Source: Archivesica marissinica
Taxonomy: Eukaryota; Mollusca; Bivalvia; Venerida; Vesicomyidae
Direction: 5' to 3'
Assembly (NCBI GenBank): GCA_014843695.1
Contig: CM026400.1
Span: forward strand, 40,424,912 to 40,488,911
Length of the DNA: 64,000 bases
Shown here: positions 57,931-64,000 of the stretch, piece after piece
Position numbering within the stretch: the stretch's first letter is position 1
Layout: every line of letters begins with the position of its first letter
The notes under the pieces: generated by a model
Seen by the model: only the letters and a program-made list of their open reading frames with translations
What the model was told of the DNA's origin: nothing
Database searches by the model: none
Position numbers and translations under genes: made by a program

Positions 57931-60900
57931 CATATCCTGCCAATAACATATCCCACATATCCTGTCATAAACCTACCCCACATATCCAGCCATAAACCTA
58001 TCCCACATATCCAGTCATAAACCTATCCCACATATCCAGTCATAAACATATCCCACATATCCAGTCATAAACCTATCCCACATATCCTACCATAAACCTA
58101 TCCCACATATCCAGTCATAAACATATCCCACATATCCAGTCATAAACCTATCCCACATATCCAGTCATAAACATATCCCACATATCCTGCCATAAACATA
58201 TCCCACATATCCTACCATAAACATATCCCACATATCCTACCATAAACCTATCCCACATATCCTACCATAAACATATCCCACATATCCTACCATAAACATA
58301 TCCCACATATCCTACCATAAACATATCCCACATATCCTACCATAAACATATCCCACATATCCTACCATAAACCTATCCCACATATCCTACCATAAACATA
58401 TCCCACATATCCTACCATAAACCTATCCCACATATCCTGCCATAAACATATCCCACATATCCTACCATAAACCTATCCCACATATCCTACCATAAACATA
58501 TCCCACATATCCTACCATAAACCTATCCCACATATCCTACCATAAACATATCCCACATATCCTACCATAAACCTATCCCACATATCCTACCATAAACATA
58601 TCCCACATATCCTACCATAAACATATCCCACATATCCTACCATAAGCATATCCCACATATCCTACCATAAACATATCCCATATATCCTACCATAAACATA
58701 TCCCACATATCATACCATAAACCTATCCCACATATCCTACCATAAACATATCCCACATATCCTGCCATAAACATATCCCACATATCCTGCCATAAAGATA
58801 TCCCACATATCCTGCCATAAACCTATCCCACATATCCTGCCATAAACCTATCCCACATATCCTGCCATAAACCTATCCCACATATCCTACAACAAACCTA
58901 TCCCACATATCCTGTCATAAAGATATCCCACATATCCTGCCATAAACCTATCCCACATATCCTGCCATAAACCTATCCCACATATCCTGCCATAAACCTA
59001 TCCCACATATCCTGCCATAAACCTATCCCACATATCCTACCATAAACATATCCCACATATCCTACCATAAACATATCCCACATATCCTACCATAAACATA
59101 TCCCACATATCCTACCATAAACATATCCCACATATCCTACCATAAACATATCCCACATATCCTACCATAAACATATCCCACATATCCTACCATAAACATA
59201 TCCCACATATCCTACCATAAACATATCCCACATATCCTACCATAAACATATCCCACATATCCTACCATAAACCTATCCCACATATCCTACCATAAACATA
59301 TCCCACATATCCTACCATAAACATATCCCACATATCCTACCATAAACCTATCCCACATATCCAGTCATAAACATATCCCACATATCCTACCATAAACATA
59401 TCCCACATATCCTACCATAAACATATCCCACATATCCTACCATAAACCTATCCCACATATCTTACCATAAACATATCCCACATATCGTACCATAAACATA
59501 TCCCACATATCCTACCATAAACATATCCCAAATATCCTACCATAAACATATCCCACATATCCTATCATAAACATATCCCACATATCCTACCATAAACCTA
59601 TCCCACATATCCTACCATAAACATATCCCACATATCCTACCATAAACATAGCCCACATATCCTACCATAAACATATCCCACATATCATACCATAAACATG
59701 TCCCACATATACTACCATAAACATATCCCACATATCCTGCCATAAACATATCCCACATATCATACCATAAACATATCCCGCATATCCTGCCATAAACATA
59801 TCACACATATCCTATCATAAACATATCCCACATATCCTACCATAAACATATCCCACATATCCTGCCATAAACATATCCCACATATCCTACCATCCTGCCA
59901 TAAACCTATCCCACATATCCTACCATAAACATATCACACATATCGTACCATAAACATATCCCACATATCCTACCATAAACGTATCCCACATATCCAGTCA
60001 TAAACATATCCCACATATCCTACCATAAACCTATCCCACATATCCTACCATAAACATATCCCACATATCCTACCATAAACCTATCCTACATATCTTACCA
60101 TAAACATATCCCACATATCGTACCATAAACATATCCCACATATCCTACCATAAACATATCCCAAATATCCTACCATAAACATATCCCACATATCCTACCA
60201 TAAACATATCCCACATATCCTACCATAAACCTATCCCACATATCCTACCATAAACATATCCCACCTATCCTACCATAAACATAGCCCACATATCCTACCA
60301 TAAACATATCCCACATATACCATAAACATGTCCCACATATACTACCATAAACATATCCCACATATCCTGCCATAAACATATCCCACATATCCTGCCATAA
60401 ACATATCCCACATATCATACCATAAACATATCCCACATATCCTACCATAAACATATCCCACATATCATACCATAAACATATCCCACATATCCTGCCATAA
60501 ACCTATCCCACATATCCTACCATAAACATATCCCACATATCCTACCATAAACCTATCCCACATATCCTACCATAAACATATCCCACATATCCTACCATAA
60601 ACATATCCCACATATCCTACCATAAACCTATCCCACATATCCTACCATAAACATATCCCACATATCCTACTATAAACATATCCCACATATCCTACCATAA
60701 ACCTATCCCACATATCCTACCATAAACATATCCCACATATCCTACCATAAACATATCCCACATATCCTGCCATAAACCTATCCCACATATCATGCCATAA
60801 ACCTATCCCACATATCCTGCCATAAACCTATCCCACATATCCTACCATAAACCTATCCCACATATCCTGCCATAATGATATCCCACATATCCTGCCATAA

Positions 60901-63900
60901 ACCTATCCCACATATCCTGCCATAAACCTATCCCACATATCCTGCCATAAACCTATCCCACATATCCTGCCATAAACCTATCCCACATATCCTACCATAA
61001 ACATATCCCACATATCCTATCATAAACATATCCCACATATCCTACCATAAACATATCCCACATATCCTATCATAAACATATCCCACATACCCTGCCATAA
61101 ACATATCCCACATATCCTACCATAAACATATCCCACATATCCTATCATAAACATATCCCACATATCATGCCATAAACATATCCCACATATCCTACCATAA
61201 ACCTATCCCACATATCCTGCCATAAACCTATCCCACATATCCTACCATAAACCTATCCCACATATCCTGCCATAAACCTATCCCACATATCCTACCATAA
61301 ACATATCCCACATATCCTGCCATAAAGATATCCCACATATCCTGCCATAAACCTATCCCACATATCCTGCCATAAACCTATCCCACATATCCTGCCATAA
61401 ACCTATCCCACATATCCTACCATAAACCTATCCCACATATCCTGCCATAATGATATCCCACATATCCTGCCATAAACCTATCCCACATATCCTGCCATAA
61501 ACCTATTCCACATATCCTGCCATAAACCTATCCCACATATCCTGCCATAAACCTATCCCACATATCCTACCATAAACATATCCCACATATCATACCATAA
61601 ACATGTCCCACATATACTACCATAAACATATCCCACATATCCTGCCATAAACATATCCCACATATCATACCATAAACATATCCCGCATATCCTGCCATAA
61701 ACATATCACACATATCCTATCATAAACATATCCCACATATCCTACCATAAACATATCCCACATATCCTGCCATAAACATATCCCACATATCCTACCATTA
61801 AACTATCCCACATATCCTACCATAAACATATCACACATATCGTACCATAAACATATCCCACATATCCTACCATAAACATATCCCACATATCCTATCATAA
61901 ACATATCCACATATCCTATCATAAACATATCCCACATATCCTGCCATAAACCTATCCCACATATCCTGCCATAAACCTATCCCACATATCCTGCCATAAA
62001 CCTATCCCACATATCCTACCATAAACATATCCCACATATCCTACCATAAACATATCCCACATATCCTACCATAAACATATCCCACATATCCTACCATAAA
62101 CATATCCCACATATCCTACCATAAACCTATCCCACATATCCTACCATAAACATATCCCACATATCCTACCATAAACATATCCCACATATCCTACCATAAA
62201 CATATCCCACATATCCTACCATAAACATATCCCACATATCCTACCATAAACCTATCCCACATATCCTACCATAAACATATCCCACATATCCTACCATAAA
62301 CATATCCCACATATCCTACCATAAACATATCCCACATATCCTACCATAAACCTATCCCACATATCCAGTCATAAACATATCCCACATATCCTACCATAAA
62401 CATATCCCACATATCCTACCATAAACATATCCCACATATCCTACCATAAACCTATCCCACATATCTTACCATAAACATATCCCACATATCGTACCATAAA
62501 CATATCCCACATATCCTACCATAAACATATCCCAAATATCCTACCATAAACATATCCCACATATCCTATCATAAACATATCCCACATATCCTACCATAAA
62601 CCTATCCCACATATCCTACCATAAACATATCCCACATATCCTACCATAAACATAGCCCACATATCCTACCATAAACATATCCCACATATCATACCATAAA
62701 CATGTCCCACATATACTACCATAAACATATCCCACATATCCTGCCATAAACATATCCCACATATCATACCATAAACATATCCCGCATATCCTGCCATAAA
62801 CATATCACACATATCCTATCATAAACATATCCCACATATCCTACCATAAACATATCCCACATATCCTGCCATAAACATATCCCACATATCCTACCATCCT
62901 GCCATAAACCTATCCCACATATCCTACCATAAACCTATCCCACATATCCTACCATAAACATATCCCACATATCCTACCATAAACATAGCCCACATATCCT
63001 ATCATAAACATATCCCACATATCCTACCATAAACATATCCCACATATCCTATCATAAACATATCCCACATACCCTGCCATAAACATATCCCACATATCCT
63101 ACCATAAACATATCCCACATATCCTATCATAAACATATCCCACATATCATGCCATAAACATATCCCACATATCCTACCATAAACCTATCCCACATATCCT
63201 GCCATAAACCTATCCCACATATCCTACCATAAACCTATCCCACATATCCTGCCATAAACCTATCCCACATATCCTACCATAAACATATCCCACATATCCT
63301 GCCATAAAGATATCCCACATATCCTGCCATAAACCTATCCCACATATCCTGCCATAAACCTATCCCACATATCCTGCCATAAACCTATCCCACATATCCT
63401 ACCATAAACCTATCCCACATATCCTGCCATAATGATATCCCACATATCCTGCCATAAACCTATCCCACATATCCTGCCATAAACCTATCCCACATATCCT
63501 ACCATAAACAATCCCACATATCCTATCATAAACATATCCCACATATCCTACCATAAACATATCCCACATATCCTATCATAAACATATCCCACATATCCTG
63601 CCATAAACTATCCCACATATCCTACCATAATCTATCCCACATATCCTGCCATAAACCTATCCCACATATCCTACCATAAACCTATCCCACATATCCTGCC
63701 ATAAACCTATCCCACATATCCTACCATAAACATATCCCACATATCCTGCCATAAAGATATCCCACATATCCTGCCATAAACCTATCCCACATATCCTGCC
63801 ATAAACCTATCCCACATATCCTGCCATAAACCTATCCCACATATCCTACCATAAACCTATCCCACATATCCTGCCATAATGATATCCCACATATCCTGCC

Positions 63901-64000
63901 ATAAACCTATCCCACATATCCTGCCATAAACCTATCCCACATATCCTGCCATAAACCTATCCCACATATACTGCCATAAACCTATCCCACATATCCTACC
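57931..64000. repeat. 25-bp satellite array, about 243 copies, runs off window
   Basis: The unit is CATATCCTACCATAAACATA then TCCCA. Variants are CTGCC, CAGTC and CTATC for CTACC, ACCTA for ACATA, plus AAAGATA and AATGATA. Long-range duplication is clear: the joint CTACCATCCTGCCATAAACC occurs at about 59886 and 62890 (offset 3004), and AATGATA variants at about 60874, 61448, 63431 and 63878. Short open frames inside (such as 60245-60463 minus) are artefacts. Confidence 0.98.

Overview
The window is eukaryotic, almost certainly an invertebrate animal and probably a mollusc (bivalve-like). The evidence is an AT-rich repeat-filled sequence, a spliced homeobox exon, an APE-type LINE, several tRNA-derived SINE families, many short inverted-repeat elements (MITEs), and long minisatellite arrays. 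The mollusc assignment is an inference from repeat style and was not checked by any search. There are no operons, prokaryotic signals or CRISPR arrays.

The only host gene I can support is the last coding exon of an Nkx6-type homeobox gene at 47573-47758 on the minus strand. It starts at a splice acceptor and begins with the homeodomain recognition-helix residues [10 protein letters not shown]. The upstream homeodomain exon was not found on the minus strand up to the window end. If nothing was missed, the intron exceeds 16 kb and contains the 6-kb array that closes the window.

Layout: 1-4195, damaged LINE with ORF1 tail, endonuclease, reverse transcriptase and CCHC tail. 4200-5400, SINE and unique DNA. 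5403-7455, 33-bp array. 7455-10500, SINEs and unique DNA. 10501-11500, sequencing gap of N. 11501-13519, 32-bp array. 14392-14640, GAT microsatellite. 15430-26388, a composite satellite of three related subfamilies (35, about 33 and 36 bp). 26430-32300, MITEs, SINEs, a 36-bp array inside an inverted-repeat element, and a reverse transcriptase relic split by a SINE. 32680-34290, 63-bp and 36-bp arrays. 34490-43000, MITEs, a second array-bearing inverted-repeat element, a 42-bp array, and a third copy of that element without expansion. 43500-47220, SINEs and a TTAA-flanked MITE. 47573-47758, the Nkx6 exon. 48536-57420, small arrays, SINEs, MITEs and a strong hairpin. 57931-64000, a 25-bp array that runs off the end.

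The most interesting pattern is that several minisatellites seem to have grown out of ends of mobile elements. The 36-bp unit is the terminal inverted repeat of an element present with 1, about 19 and about 24 units. The 41-bp unit contains the box A region of an adjacent tRNA-like SINE head. The 32-bp unit contains the last 15 bases of a short MITE and can be read as a 23-bp mini-element plus a 9-bp spacer equal in length to that MITE's target duplication. Tandem arrays occupy roughly 26 kb of the 63 kb of known sequence.
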